Source: a virus. From it: a stretch of 42,093 nucleotides of DNA. The stretch lies in the IMG/VR virus record IMGVR_UViG_3300014501_000547, positions 1 to 42,093 of that record; one strand, given 5' to 3'. Shown in pieces: positions 33,511 to 41,985 of this stretch. A program made the translations under genes and the position numbers. The notes under the pieces are model-generated. The model did not search any database. It was not told where the DNA came from and saw only the letters and a program-made list of their open reading frames with translations. The stretch's first letter is position 1, and every line of letters starts with the position of its first letter.

Positions 33511-35483
33511 TGTATCCACGCACCGACATTCGAAAAACCGCCAAGCCTATAACGCAACGTCGGACGCATCGAACACGCCACCGGTACAGCGTTCAGTCGC
33601 AAGGCGCGCAGCATCTTGTCGTCTTCTCCAACGCACGTATCAAGTTCCTTGCCATCGTACGACGTCTCTAGCCCTAAAGCTGTAATGAGATCTCGGGGAA
33701 ACAACCAACAGCCCATGTCGACCATTCCGACATCCCGCCCATCCACGAGGGCGCTGACCGAGTCCCGCACAACTGCACTTCCGGGAGAGAGCAGCCCGGC
33801 CCGTGTTGCGTCTTCGAAACGGTTCAACCTCTCTGTTCGCGTCCTCGCCCATGGGAATTCGTGGAGAGGCAGTGGGTCACCATTCGCACAGACGACCGTT
33901 CGCCAGCTATGGCTCGCGGCCGCGGCATGATCAATCAGGACTTCATAGAGGGACGAGAGGTGATCGACCTCCCACTGGTTGTCGTCGTCGAGAAAGCAGA
34001 CAAAATCGCTGTCGACTAAGGATAAAGCGAAATTTCGGAGGTGCGCAACTCGTCGCACACTCGGCAGTTCGTCAAAGGAGGCCCCCCTGACCGTGTATGA
34101 ATAGATGGGGGTCCGCGGACACCGATGTCGCAGACGGTCCAGATCGACTTCGAACCCGTTGTTCACAACAAAGACTGCTCGGTCCAAGGTAGAGTCCTGA
34201 TCCCCAACGGAGGCGATTGCACCTTCCAAGAGTTCAGGTCGATCGCGGGTCAAGATTACGACCGCTACCCTTCGACGAGGCCGTGAGCGCGGAACTTGTT
34301 GAATGGACCGTTCGTCTGCGCCAGATATCAGCCCGTTGGCAAGGCAATCAATGTGTTCTTCGGAGGCCAAGAAAGCCCAATGGGGAATCAAGACCCACCT
34401 GCGCTGAAGTTCATCATCTCCAGCGAAGTCGGCGATCGAGGTTGCCGACGCGGCGGCAGAGTAGAGAGGGATCGTCGCAGGTCGGTAAAGAGGTGAACAC
34501 GGAATCGCCGGATAAACAAAGTCACACCCCAGCCCCAATTGCGTTGAGAGATACTCTCGGAGCTTCTCGGCGGACCAACCGGGGATGGCAATTGGAAGGC
34601 CATAGAACGCCCCGTCGGCGAGCACGGCAGGATCGCATGCATACAAAACCCGGGAAGTAGCTAAGCGGTCCACAAAGCGGCGAAGGCGCTTTGCACGAAT
34701 CGCAAGCTCTTCGTCTAAAGAGGTTAGATGAGCTAATGCAATCGCTGCCTGCATCTCCGACATAGCATGATTTGCCCCATGCAACGTATTTGCGGGAATC
34801 AGGCTTCCGGTTGAGTAATCCCAAATCCTCGAATCTGCCGATAGCGCAGCAAGCTTGGCCGCAATTGTCGGATCGTCCGTGAGGGCGCAGCCGCCTTCAC
34901 CACAGGTGAGAAGCTTCGAGGCCTGCAAACTGCAAATTGATATGATCCCTTTACTTCCGGCTTTCCCATCATTAAGACGTGCCCCGTGGCAGTGTGAAAA
35001 GTCCTCGATTAGGGGGATGCCGCTGAACCGCTCCGTGATGCGGTCGATCTCAAGCCGCGAAGCATACGTGTGGACGGCCAGGATGACTGAAAATTCCTCT
35101 GGACCGAACGCATCGACGTCCCCTATAAAGCTATCCGGCTTGCATGCGCAGAATACAGGCGTCGCACCGACCCGCAGGACTGCGGTGGCCACACCAACCC
35201 AAGTCATCGCCGGCAAAAGGACTCTATGGCCCGGCCCCACGCCAAGCGACTGGAGGGCGATTACGATCGCGCTCGATCCAGTCAGTGTCGTTACTCCATA
35301 CTTACGTCCACAGTACAGGGCGAATGCGCTAGCGAACAACTCCCGGTGGGACGCGTATGGCGTGCGAGGCCCGGCCACCGCCCATCTGCCGGACAAAAGC
35401 GACAGGGCTAACGTTTGCCGCTTCAGGTCGCTTGACGAAGGCCACCGAGGCCATTCGGGGCGCTCTAAGTTCTCTTCACGCAT
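33507..35483 (-). CDS. DegT/StrS aminotransferase fused to a GT2 glycosyltransferase
   Basis: 658 residues from ATG 35483; an in-frame extension to 35654 overlaps the divergent gene and looks noncoding. Residues 1 to ~395 are a PLP-dependent sugar/cyclitol aminotransferase with TGSSAIVIALQSLG (68-81), IEDFSHCHG (159-167, Asp161 pairing with PLP) and the Schiff-base Lys190 in SLQASKLLTCGEGG. The GEGG ending is typical of the StsC/BtrR and AHBA-synthase branch. Residues ~404-658 are a GT-A glycosyltransferase: VAVVILTRDRPELLEGAIASV, FLDDDN (498-502, metal-binding DDD) and a late GED-like GEDDKM. The two-domain fusion is unusual. The next gene overlaps by ATGA. Confidence 0.85.
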   Translation of the reverse strand: MREENLERPEWPRWPSSSDLKRQTLALSLLSGRWAVAGPRTPYASHRELFASAFALYCGRKYGVTTLTGSSAIVIALQSLGVGPGHRVLLPAMTWVGVATAVLRVGATPVFCACKPDSFIGDVDAFGPEEFSVILAVHTYASRLEIDRITERFSGIPLIEDFSHCHGARLNDGKAGSKGIISICSLQASKLLTCGEGGCALTDDPTIAAKLAALSADSRIWDYSTGSLIPANTLHGANHAMSEMQAAIALAHLTSLDEELAIRAKRLRRFVDRLATSRVLYACDPAVLADGAFYGLPIAIPGWSAEKLREYLSTQLGLGCDFVYPAIPCSPLYRPATIPLYSAAASATSIADFAGDDELQRRWVLIPHWAFLASEEHIDCLANGLISGADERSIQQVPRSRPRRRVAVVILTRDRPELLEGAIASVGDQDSTLDRAVFVVNNGFEVDLDRLRHRCPRTPIYSYTVRGASFDELPSVRRVAHLRNFALSLVDSDFVCFLDDDNQWEVDHLSSLYEVLIDHAAAASHSWRTVVCANGDPLPLHEFPWARTRTERLNRFEDATRAGLLSPGSAVVRDSVSALVDGRDVGMVDMGCWLFPRDLITALGLETSYDGKELDTCVGEDDKMLRALRLNAVPVACSMRPTLRYRLGGFSNVGAWIQ

Positions 35484-35672
35484 GATAGACTCTCGAATTG
35501 GTGCTTCGGCACCATCGCAGTTCCCGATTGTAGTACAGCGAGAGAATGGTCTGTTCTGGTGGTGGGCCTGATCTCGCCAAGGCACACTACCCGCGGGCAG
35601 CGGGCGGGTGTCGTTTTTGCGCCTGCCATACCCCAGAATGGCGATTCGCGGCAAAAGGGGCCGCTGGGTCTA
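35484..35672. promoter_or_regulatory. divergent promoter region between the two biosynthetic units
   Basis: 189 bases separate the starts of the minus-strand fusion gene (35483) and the + strand inositol phosphate synthase (35673), so both units must be transcribed from here. A perfect hairpin GGTGC-TTCG-GCACC lies at 35500-35513, within the leader of the minus-strand gene. On the minus strand TACAAT near 35530 could be a -10 box, but its -35 is poor. No confident promoter can be named. Confidence 0.4.
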
Positions 35673-36875
35673 ATGAAAGCGCAAAAAATCGGTGTTTTCT
35701 TGGTAGGAATCAACGGATCGATTGGGACGACCGTGACGTCCGGAGTGTACGCGGCAGCGCGGGGCCTCGTGACGCCTCACGGACTTGTCACCGAACTGCC
35801 AGGAGTAAACTCCCTCTCGTTGCCGCCCTTGGCGGATCTTCGTTTCTATGGCTGGGATCTCAGAAGCGAGCCACATCTGAATCGGGTGCGGGAGCAACCA
35901 CATATCCCGCTTAGCTTGACAGAGCAGATAGCGCCAGAGCTTTCCCGTGTGAGAGTGCTGCCAGCACCGAGGGTCGGCGTCAGTACCCGGGTGCTTGGCT
36001 TGTCTCGCGTACCCGACGCAACTGCAAAGGGTTCCCGCTCCGACGCGGTGTACTCAATAAGGGCGGCGATCAGGGATACCATCGCAGAGGAGCAACTCTC
36101 AGGAGCAGTGCTTGTGAACATCGCCTCGACGGAGCCATTCGCCGGGTTGATGCCAACACATCAGAGCATCGGACAATTTGAAGAGGGACTGGCGAAAGAC
36201 GATCCGGCCATAAGCGCTGGGATGCTTTACGCCTATGCAGCGCTGGCAGCCAAGGTTCCCTATGTAAATTTCACTCCGAGTACGACAGTCGATATTCCTG
36301 CTTTGATGGAGTTTGCGGATGTTCAAGGCGTCGTGATTGCCGGAAAGGACGGCAAAACAGGGCAGACCCTTTATAAGACGGTATTGGCGCCGATGTTCCA
36401 GTTGCGAAACCTGCGCGTGTCGGGATGGTACAGCACAAACCTGCTCGGCAACGATGACGGGTACGTGCTCAGTGATCCGGCTCATCTTCAGCAAAAGGTT
36501 GCGAGCAAACTAGAGGCTCTAGCGCCGATTCTTGGCTATGACGATGTTGACCATCAAGTGGACATCCACTATTACGCTCCGCGTGGCGATGCGAAGGAAG
36601 CCTGGGATGTGATTGATTTCGTTGGTTGGCTCGGTGCCAAGATGTCGATGCGCGTCAATTGGTTAGGCCAGGACTCAATCCTCGCCGCTCCCCTCGTGGT
36701 TGACCTCGCTCGCCTTGTTTGGTTTGCTCAGCAACGGGGAGAGAGAGGGCCGGCGACTCAACTTTCCGCCTTCTTCAAAACGCCTCTGAATACGCGCGAG
36801 CACAATTTTTTCGAGCAGACGCGAAATCTCATGATGTACTGTGATTCGGCATCGCGCCGTAACGGTGGCGACTGA
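35673..36875 (+). CDS. inositol-3-phosphate synthase
   Basis: 400 residues from ATG 35673; an upstream start at 35559 would overlap the divergent leader and adds no family sequence. The NAD-binding motif is GVFLVGINGSIGTTV (7-21). Conserved blocks follow: VNIASTEP, VPYVNFTPS, the lysine-rich GKDGKTGQTLYKTVLAPMFQLRNLRVSGWYSTNLLGNDDGYVLSDP, and late WLGQDSILAAPLVVDLARL. The enzyme cyclises glucose 6-phosphate to myo-inositol 3-phosphate with tightly bound NAD. As first gene of the + strand unit it would supply the cyclitol for the cluster. Length is normal for bacterial forms. Confidence 0.9.
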   Translation: MKAQKIGVFLVGINGSIGTTVTSGVYAAARGLVTPHGLVTELPGVNSLSLPPLADLRFYGWDLRSEPHLNRVREQPHIPLSLTEQIAPELSRVRVLPAPRVGVSTRVLGLSRVPDATAKGSRSDAVYSIRAAIRDTIAEEQLSGAVLVNIASTEPFAGLMPTHQSIGQFEEGLAKDDPAISAGMLYAYAALAAKVPYVNFTPSTTVDIPALMEFADVQGVVIAGKDGKTGQTLYKTVLAPMFQLRNLRVSGWYSTNLLGNDDGYVLSDPAHLQQKVASKLEALAPILGYDDVDHQVDIHYYAPRGDAKEAWDVIDFVGWLGAKMSMRVNWLGQDSILAAPLVVDLARLVWFAQQRGERGPATQLSAFFKTPLNTREHNFFEQTRNLMMYCDSASRRNGGD

Positions 36876-36922
36876 GCCTTCGTTGCGACCGAATCCAAGA
36901 TTCCAATGACGGAAGTTGGACC

Positions 36923-36970
36923 GCGCCTCTAGTTCCCAGATGGCCACCACCCAGACCCGTCTAGAGGCGC
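36923..36970. promoter_or_regulatory. perfect 10-bp inverted repeat before the glycosyltransferase gene
   Basis: GCGCCTCTAG (36923-36932) and CTAGAGGCGC (36961-36970) are exact reverse complements separated by 28 bases, ending 22 bases before ATG 36993. It could be a two-site operator or, in RNA, a large stem-loop controlling translation. The downstream gene lacks a visible ribosome-binding site, which makes a structured leader worth considering. No T-run follows, so it is not a standard terminator. Confidence 0.4.
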
Positions 36971-36992
36971 TGCGATATTATGGTTTGCTCCA

Positions 36993-38348
36993 ATGAATCC
37001 TGAACTGTCCGTCATCGTGCCGGTGCACAATAAGGCTTCGACGTTGAATCGTTTCCTCGACGCGATCACCGAGCAGACGGCGCTATCTGGGTGCGAAGTC
37101 ATTTTCGTGGATGATGGCAGTACCGACGGGAGCGAACGCATACTTCAGAATCTGCATGATGCAGAATGGGCCGTCGTCATTCAGCGGTCCGGAAGGATCG
37201 GGAGCGCCGCACGCTCGCGAAACCTGGCGCTTCGTCGCGCTTCTGCCGAAACGTGCCTCTTCCTCGATCCGGATGTCGTGTTTGGCAGCACTCTGTTTTC
37301 CTCAGTGCTGGAAGCCCTCGCCGTTGACAAGACGGCTGTCTTGCTTTTGCCGGTGATTGGAAATTCATCATCAGCATCTGTATGGCCGCTCCTTGTTCGG
37401 GACGCTGAAGGATGGGAGCCCATGAGCAATTCGCAACTGATGCATTGGGCCGGCACACAGAAGTCCCTGTCGGACTTCCGTCTGAGACTCTGTCGTAACC
37501 GCAACGGTGACCTCGGACATCTGCCTACCCCATGGACCCTCTGTTGGAGCAGCGGGATGGCACTCTCGCGGACATTGGCCCTTACCACAGGTGGTTTTAA
37601 CGAAGAGCTAGAGAAGAAAGGCTCTGAAGATATCGAATTTGCCTATCGTCTTCATCTACAAGGATCTCATTTCAGGCTTCTCGAACAACAACCCATCTTG
37701 CACTTGCCACATTCGCGTGACAGAAGCGCTGAAGAGAGACTCGACAGAACGCACGAGAGGCAAATGTTGGCTCTCTATCCCACCCGAGAGATGGAACTGT
37801 TCTGCGCGTTCGACGGTGAGCATGCAAACGTCCTGTATAAGATCCTCGCCCGGATTGACGGGAACTTTCTCCAAAGCCTCAATGACGCTCTCACACCTCC
37901 ACCCGTCATCGAGCACTTAGGACTCCCCCAAGATGGCGTACTGAGCGGCGCCACTCCCCGTTGGCTGTTGGACGCTACCCGACCGAGGAACGTGATTTCG
38001 CCTGTAGCTTCCACTCCAAGCGGGAGCTTGCCTCTTTTGGGGTTTGCCCTTCCATTCGACGACAATTCTCTACCTTGCGCGGTGCTGAGCGGACTCTGGC
38101 AGGTCCTGCCGGAACGGTTGGCGTGTCGAGTATTTGCGGAGAGCCTCAGAGTTGCAGCCAGGAGTTTCCTATTGAAAACAACCAGTGATTCTCTTCCCTC
38201 CGTCCCATGGCCAGACAGATTGCTACGGCTCAACGATGCCCCTTATTGGGAACGAACGCACAGAATCTCGCGATCATATTTCGATTACTCGATGCGGCTT
38301 ATGGGGAGTTCCGGAAGCCTGTCTTGTTATGAACTCACAGTAGTCTGA
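36993..38348 (+). CDS. GT2 glycosyltransferase with C-terminal methyltransferase-like region
   Basis: 451 residues. Residues 1-~250 are a family 2 GT-A glycosyltransferase: LSVIVPVHNKASTLNRFL, IFVDDGSTDGS (37-47), the metal-binding DPD (92-94) and the acceptor block GGFNEELEKKGSEDIEFAYRLHLQG. The last ~130 residues include FALPFDDNSLPCAVLSGLWQVLPERLACRVFAESLRVAARSFLLKTT. This resembles the second half of a class I methyltransferase (FPDNSFDAVLS...LxEFxRVLRPGG), but no glycine-rich SAM motif I is seen, so it may be degenerate. No ribosome site precedes the ATG. It would transfer a sugar to the cyclitol or an intermediate; donor unknown. Confidence 0.75.
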   Translation: MNPELSVIVPVHNKASTLNRFLDAITEQTALSGCEVIFVDDGSTDGSERILQNLHDAEWAVVIQRSGRIGSAARSRNLALRRASAETCLFLDPDVVFGSTLFSSVLEALAVDKTAVLLLPVIGNSSSASVWPLLVRDAEGWEPMSNSQLMHWAGTQKSLSDFRLRLCRNRNGDLGHLPTPWTLCWSSGMALSRTLALTTGGFNEELEKKGSEDIEFAYRLHLQGSHFRLLEQQPILHLPHSRDRSAEERLDRTHERQMLALYPTREMELFCAFDGEHANVLYKILARIDGNFLQSLNDALTPPPVIEHLGLPQDGVLSGATPRWLLDATRPRNVISPVASTPSGSLPLLGFALPFDDNSLPCAVLSGLWQVLPERLACRVFAESLRVAARSFLLKTTSDSLPSVPWPDRLLRLNDAPYWERTHRISRSYFDYSMRLMGSSGSLSCYELTVV

Positions 38349-38372
38349 GGCCTGCAAGTAACTAACCTAGTT

Positions 38373-40289
38373 ATGACTGTCTTGTCGCTTTATCCCCTTC
38401 CGATGATCTCTTATGCTCACGACGGAGCCGCGGCTCTGGTTAGCGAGACCGGGATCGTCCAGGCTTACGAGGAAGAGAGGATCAGTCGTCGTCAGCACTC
38501 CATCGCTGCTTTTCCTGAACAATCGGCGATGATTGCACTTGAGCGGGCAGGACTTAGGTCTCACGATCTCGATGAGATCGTTGTCACAAGTATGAATTCC
38601 TGCGACCGCCAGGGGGACTACCAGAGCAAGATCGAGTTCTTACGGGAGATTCTGCTCGTCGACACAAAGATCCCCGTCACATGCGTACACCATCACTTGG
38701 CCCATTCTGCACTGTCCGTACTGACCTCATCCTTTGAGGATTGCGCATTTCTTACCGTCGACGCAGGTGGGGATGGCCTCATGGGGCACTGCGGCGTATT
38801 CAAGCACAATCGTTTTGAGATCGACGAACACTTTCGCCTATCGCCAGGCATTCTTTACGCCTACATCACTTGCCTAGCTGGCTTTTCTCTATTTGAAGAG
38901 GGAAAGGTCATGGGCCTCAGCGCCTTCGGGACTGTAAATGATAGGCTCTACACTTGGCTTCGCCGCAATTTCTTCATCTCCAAGGGAAAGGCGGAGATGC
39001 AGACATCAGAAGCCGTTCGACTTCGTTGGGAATCGTCGCTCGTGCCGGAACGCTTTGATCCTGATACTCCGAGACGACACAAATACTACAAGCTGGGAGT
39101 GAGTTTCCACGAAGAGGGCGACGGTGAATGGCTTTCGAACATCGCCCCATGGGATGTGGCCGCCACCGGACAGTTGGTGTTTGAAGAGCTGATGCTGGAG
39201 GCTGTACACAATGTCATTGAAGCGACGAACTGTACACAGCTTGCCCTGAGCGGGGGGGCTTTGCAAAACGTACTGCTAGTTGACAAACTACACCGCCTTA
39301 ACGGTATCCGTGTGCACGTCCCCGTTGCACCGCATGATTCGGGGCTGGTGCTCGGTTCCGGATTGCTGCGAATCATGGAAACGACTGGAAATCGTGTCGC
39401 ATGCCAAACCCATCCTTACCTTGGCCCTTCCTTTTCTGTCCAACAGATCGAAGCTAGGATCAGAGCCTTTGGGCTACCTTACGTTGAGAGACCCGACCTG
39501 CCGATAGCGGCGGCGGATGAGATTGTGAAGGGGCGGACCGTAGGGTGGTTCTCGGGGCCAGCCGAATTTGGAGCAAGAGCACTCGGTGCGCGATCAGTAC
39601 TTGCAGACCCGAGAATTCCCACGGCAAGAGCGAGGCTCAACCAGACGTTGAAACGCCGGGATTGGTTTATGCCATACGCTCCGTCGATCTTAGAGGACCG
39701 AGGATTCGAGTACTTTGAAGACTTCTCCCCGTCCCCCTACATGAATAGAGCCTTTCGAGTTCGTCCCGGCAAGGGTGCCGAGATTCCTTCCGCGCTACAC
39801 ATTGACGGAACTTGTCGAGCACACTCTGTGAACGCGCGGACGAACCCCGCGTACTACGAGCTGATTTCGGAATTCGACCGCAGAACTGGAGTGCCCCTGG
39901 TCTTGAACACGAGCTTCAATCGACACGGGCTACCCATGGTGGCGACCCCGGACCAAGCTATACAACACCTGCTCGAAGGTAGTATCGACTGCCTCGCGAT
40001 CGAGAGGTTCATGGTTTATGCGCCGTCGCGACAACCGGATGCAAGCAGGATGCTCACGGACGACTGCTGTTTTGCATTAGATAAGCTGCGATTCGCGGCC
40101 GCATGTGTTGCCCGCGGGCAAGTCGGTCCGGCAGAGCACGCTCTGCGCGGATTGAAAATGGATGCTGCAGCAACATCAGATGGGCTCAAAGTCGCTGGAG
40201 CATGGATCTGGCGAATCGGCGATGATGTCGAGTCTATTCTAAACAAAGAGAACGGTTCGCGACTGATCGAGTTGCTGGAAGGTAGGTGA
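38373..40289 (+). CDS. O-carbamoyltransferase, NodU/TobZ family
   Basis: 638 residues, a usual length for the family. The N-terminal Kae1-like domain has YAHDGAAALVSETGIVQAYEEERISRRQH, the metal-binding VHHHLAHSALS (105-115; His107/His111) and TVDAGGDG. It continues with LALSGGALQNVL and GPAEFGARALGARSVLADPR. The C-terminal domain carries MPYAPSIL, LNTSFNRHGLPMVATPDQAI and DCLAIERF. In TobZ and NodU such proteins make carbamoyl-AMP from carbamoyl phosphate and ATP and move the carbamoyl group to a sugar hydroxyl. The final ~100 residues are an additional helical tail. The gene begins 24 bp after the glycosyltransferase. Confidence 0.9.
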   Translation: MTVLSLYPLPMISYAHDGAAALVSETGIVQAYEEERISRRQHSIAAFPEQSAMIALERAGLRSHDLDEIVVTSMNSCDRQGDYQSKIEFLREILLVDTKIPVTCVHHHLAHSALSVLTSSFEDCAFLTVDAGGDGLMGHCGVFKHNRFEIDEHFRLSPGILYAYITCLAGFSLFEEGKVMGLSAFGTVNDRLYTWLRRNFFISKGKAEMQTSEAVRLRWESSLVPERFDPDTPRRHKYYKLGVSFHEEGDGEWLSNIAPWDVAATGQLVFEELMLEAVHNVIEATNCTQLALSGGALQNVLLVDKLHRLNGIRVHVPVAPHDSGLVLGSGLLRIMETTGNRVACQTHPYLGPSFSVQQIEARIRAFGLPYVERPDLPIAAADEIVKGRTVGWFSGPAEFGARALGARSVLADPRIPTARARLNQTLKRRDWFMPYAPSILEDRGFEYFEDFSPSPYMNRAFRVRPGKGAEIPSALHIDGTCRAHSVNARTNPAYYELISEFDRRTGVPLVLNTSFNRHGLPMVATPDQAIQHLLEGSIDCLAIERFMVYAPSRQPDASRMLTDDCCFALDKLRFAAACVARGQVGPAEHALRGLKMDAAATSDGLKVAGAWIWRIGDDVESILNKENGSRLIELLEGR

Positions 40290-40290
40290 C

Positions 40291-41076
40291 ATGACGAATG
40301 CTATTGAGGACTTCTATGACCCACTGTTCTATGAGGCAAAGGTTGGCATAGGCGGCCGACCAACTGAAATCTATGTCGAAGAGAAGCTAAGTGATGGCCA
40401 GGTTCTCGAATTGGGGTGCGGTATCGGCGACATACTTCTGCCGCTAGCGCGTCAAGGTCTTCGAGTGTGTGGAGTGGACTCTTCGCAACCAATGTTGGAA
40501 GCATTCGGGCGACGGCTTGAAAGTGAGCCTGCTGAACTGCGAAACCGAGTCACGCTCGTGCACTGTGACATGCAGGAGTTCCAATCAACGGAGCGCTTTC
40601 AGAGGGTATTGATTCCCAACGATGGGTTCGCTCACCTTCTGGATGATGAGGCTCTATTGACGGCCTGTGGTGTGGCATTTCAGCACTTGGTGCCAGGCGG
40701 GCAGGTAGTCCTCGACACCACACCATACGACGTTCAATTCCTTGCTGGAATCGCCGGCTCTCAAAAATCGGTTTTTGTAGATCACGGCTACTACGAGCTA
40801 CCGAGCGGTGAGTTCGTTTTCGTTTCCGGAGCCGCCAGCTTCGAGACGAGTAGCGGCGTCTTAACTGTGCACTTTCGGTATGAGTTCGTCGGTGCCGATG
40901 GGGTTGTCAGGAGAGCTCACTATCGAAAGCTTAGACAGCATCCCAGGACGGCAGCGGAAATCCGGTTTGCCCTCATGACTGCTGGGTTCAAGGATGTTCA
41001 CGTCGAGGAACGCGCTCTTCGAGACGGAGAACAGAGGGTTGTCACCCGAGGCGTTAAGAGTGATGTGTCCGAGTGA
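40291..41076 (+). CDS. SAM-dependent class I methyltransferase
   Basis: 261 residues, one base after the carbamoyltransferase stop, with GGTAGG as ribosome site, so clearly in the same operon. SAM motif I is VLELGCGIGDILLPLA (38-53); the following acidic GVDSSQPMLEAF and VTLVHCDMQEF fit motifs II-III. The C-terminal half has a beta sheet (VLTVHFRYEFVGADGVVRRAHYRKLRQHPRTAAEIRFALMTAGFKDVHVEE) typical of small-molecule N- or O-methyltransferases of tailoring type. It probably methylates the aminocyclitol or sugar product; position unknown. Confidence 0.85.
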   Translation: MTNAIEDFYDPLFYEAKVGIGGRPTEIYVEEKLSDGQVLELGCGIGDILLPLARQGLRVCGVDSSQPMLEAFGRRLESEPAELRNRVTLVHCDMQEFQSTERFQRVLIPNDGFAHLLDDEALLTACGVAFQHLVPGGQVVLDTTPYDVQFLAGIAGSQKSVFVDHGYYELPSGEFVFVSGAASFETSSGVLTVHFRYEFVGADGVVRRAHYRKLRQHPRTAAEIRFALMTAGFKDVHVEERALRDGEQRVVTRGVKSDVSE

Positions 41077-41166
41077 TCTAGCGGAGGCGGAAAAAGTTTG
41101 CTTGAGTTTTGAAACAACACTGGTGGGTCTTCAGCAAGGCGATTCTTGATTGAGTGTGTGATCGTT

Positions 41167-41251
41167 GACAACTGAAGCCACCCCGAAAGTCCTTGCTTTC
41201 AACGTCTTTCGCTTTCGGTTAACAGCGTAGAGAATTGAGGCCACCCCGGAT
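41167..41251 (+). repeat. two copies of a GACAACTGAAGCCACCCCGA-like element
   Basis: GACAACTGAAGCCACCCCGA at 41167-41186 and GAGAATTGAGGCCACCCCGG at 41230-41249 match at 15 of 20 bases, 63 bp apart, in direct orientation. Repeated sites of this kind occur at the ends of IS21-like elements as transposase-binding sites. No transposase gene accompanies them here. Confidence 0.4.
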
Positions 41252-41509
41252 TCTCCAAAACCGTGTTCGGATCTGTGTTCCTCTCGGGGAGGCAATTTCG
41301 CGACTAGGGGGGCCCACCCCCGCGCGCGGAAGCCATCCGCCGTGGAAGTCGTTCAGGCCAGCTCAACGCGAGAAGCCGCTTGGCTACTCATAAATCCTTG
41401 AATTTGCTGGAGTAAGAGACGAGACTCGGGTGGCGGATCGACGAAGAAAGTTCGAATAACGTTGAGAGAGGGGAGCCAGTCCTTAGAGTTGCAACTTCCG
41501 CTCTTTTTT

Positions 41510-41697
41510 GTTGACAGCATCGGAACGTACGAGAAACTGCGTCGGTATCCCCCACATTCTGCATGTCTTACGACCGGTCGCTCTCTCCGTAGATCGCCCA
41601 GCGTCGCAGCCGTCGGACGCGTGGTTAGCCCGTGGAAGGCCGGTTCGGGCCCAAATTCTCCGTCCTCTCCAGTTGACAGGTTGCGTTTGTTGACAGC
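41510..41697 (+). repeat. GTTGACA(GC) direct repeats
   Basis: GTTGACAGC occurs at 41510-41518 and 41689-41697, and GTTGACA also at 41672-41678 and, further left, at 41164-41170. Four copies on one strand in about 530 bases is more than expected by chance. They could be binding sites for a transposase or regulator. Confidence 0.25.
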
Positions 41698-41985
41698 CCC
41701 GTCTGTCCTGGGCTCCCAGAAATTATTTCCGGACTCTGCCCCGAGTGAGGACCGGGGATTTGCCCCTCGGGAGCCCTCGAAGCACATGAGGTTCTAGCGA
41801 ATTGTGAAATCAGTTCGGCGCTCAACTCCACAAAATCCATTCCGCCCGAACCTTACCGATATATCTATCCAGTGGGGTTTGACGGCCACGCACTTGTCTT
41901 CGTGGAAGCTTGAGGCCGTCCATTCGAAGAATCCGTTTCTCGGAAGACTTTCGACTACCGGGGGTGTATAGTGAGGAATCCGGTC

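Noticed and set aside
34855-35571. 238-codon + strand frame opposite the aminotransferase domain
   Set aside because: The minus strand encodes an intact DegT aminotransferase with its catalytic residues.
35559-35672. Longer N-terminus for inositol-3-phosphate synthase
   Set aside because: The extra 38 codons show no family similarity and lie in the divergent promoter region; the NAD-binding strand begins just after ATG 35673.
41353-41787. 144-codon minus-strand frame in the right end region
   Set aside because: No ribosome site, no recognisable domain, low-complexity composition; the region has repeats and dyads instead.
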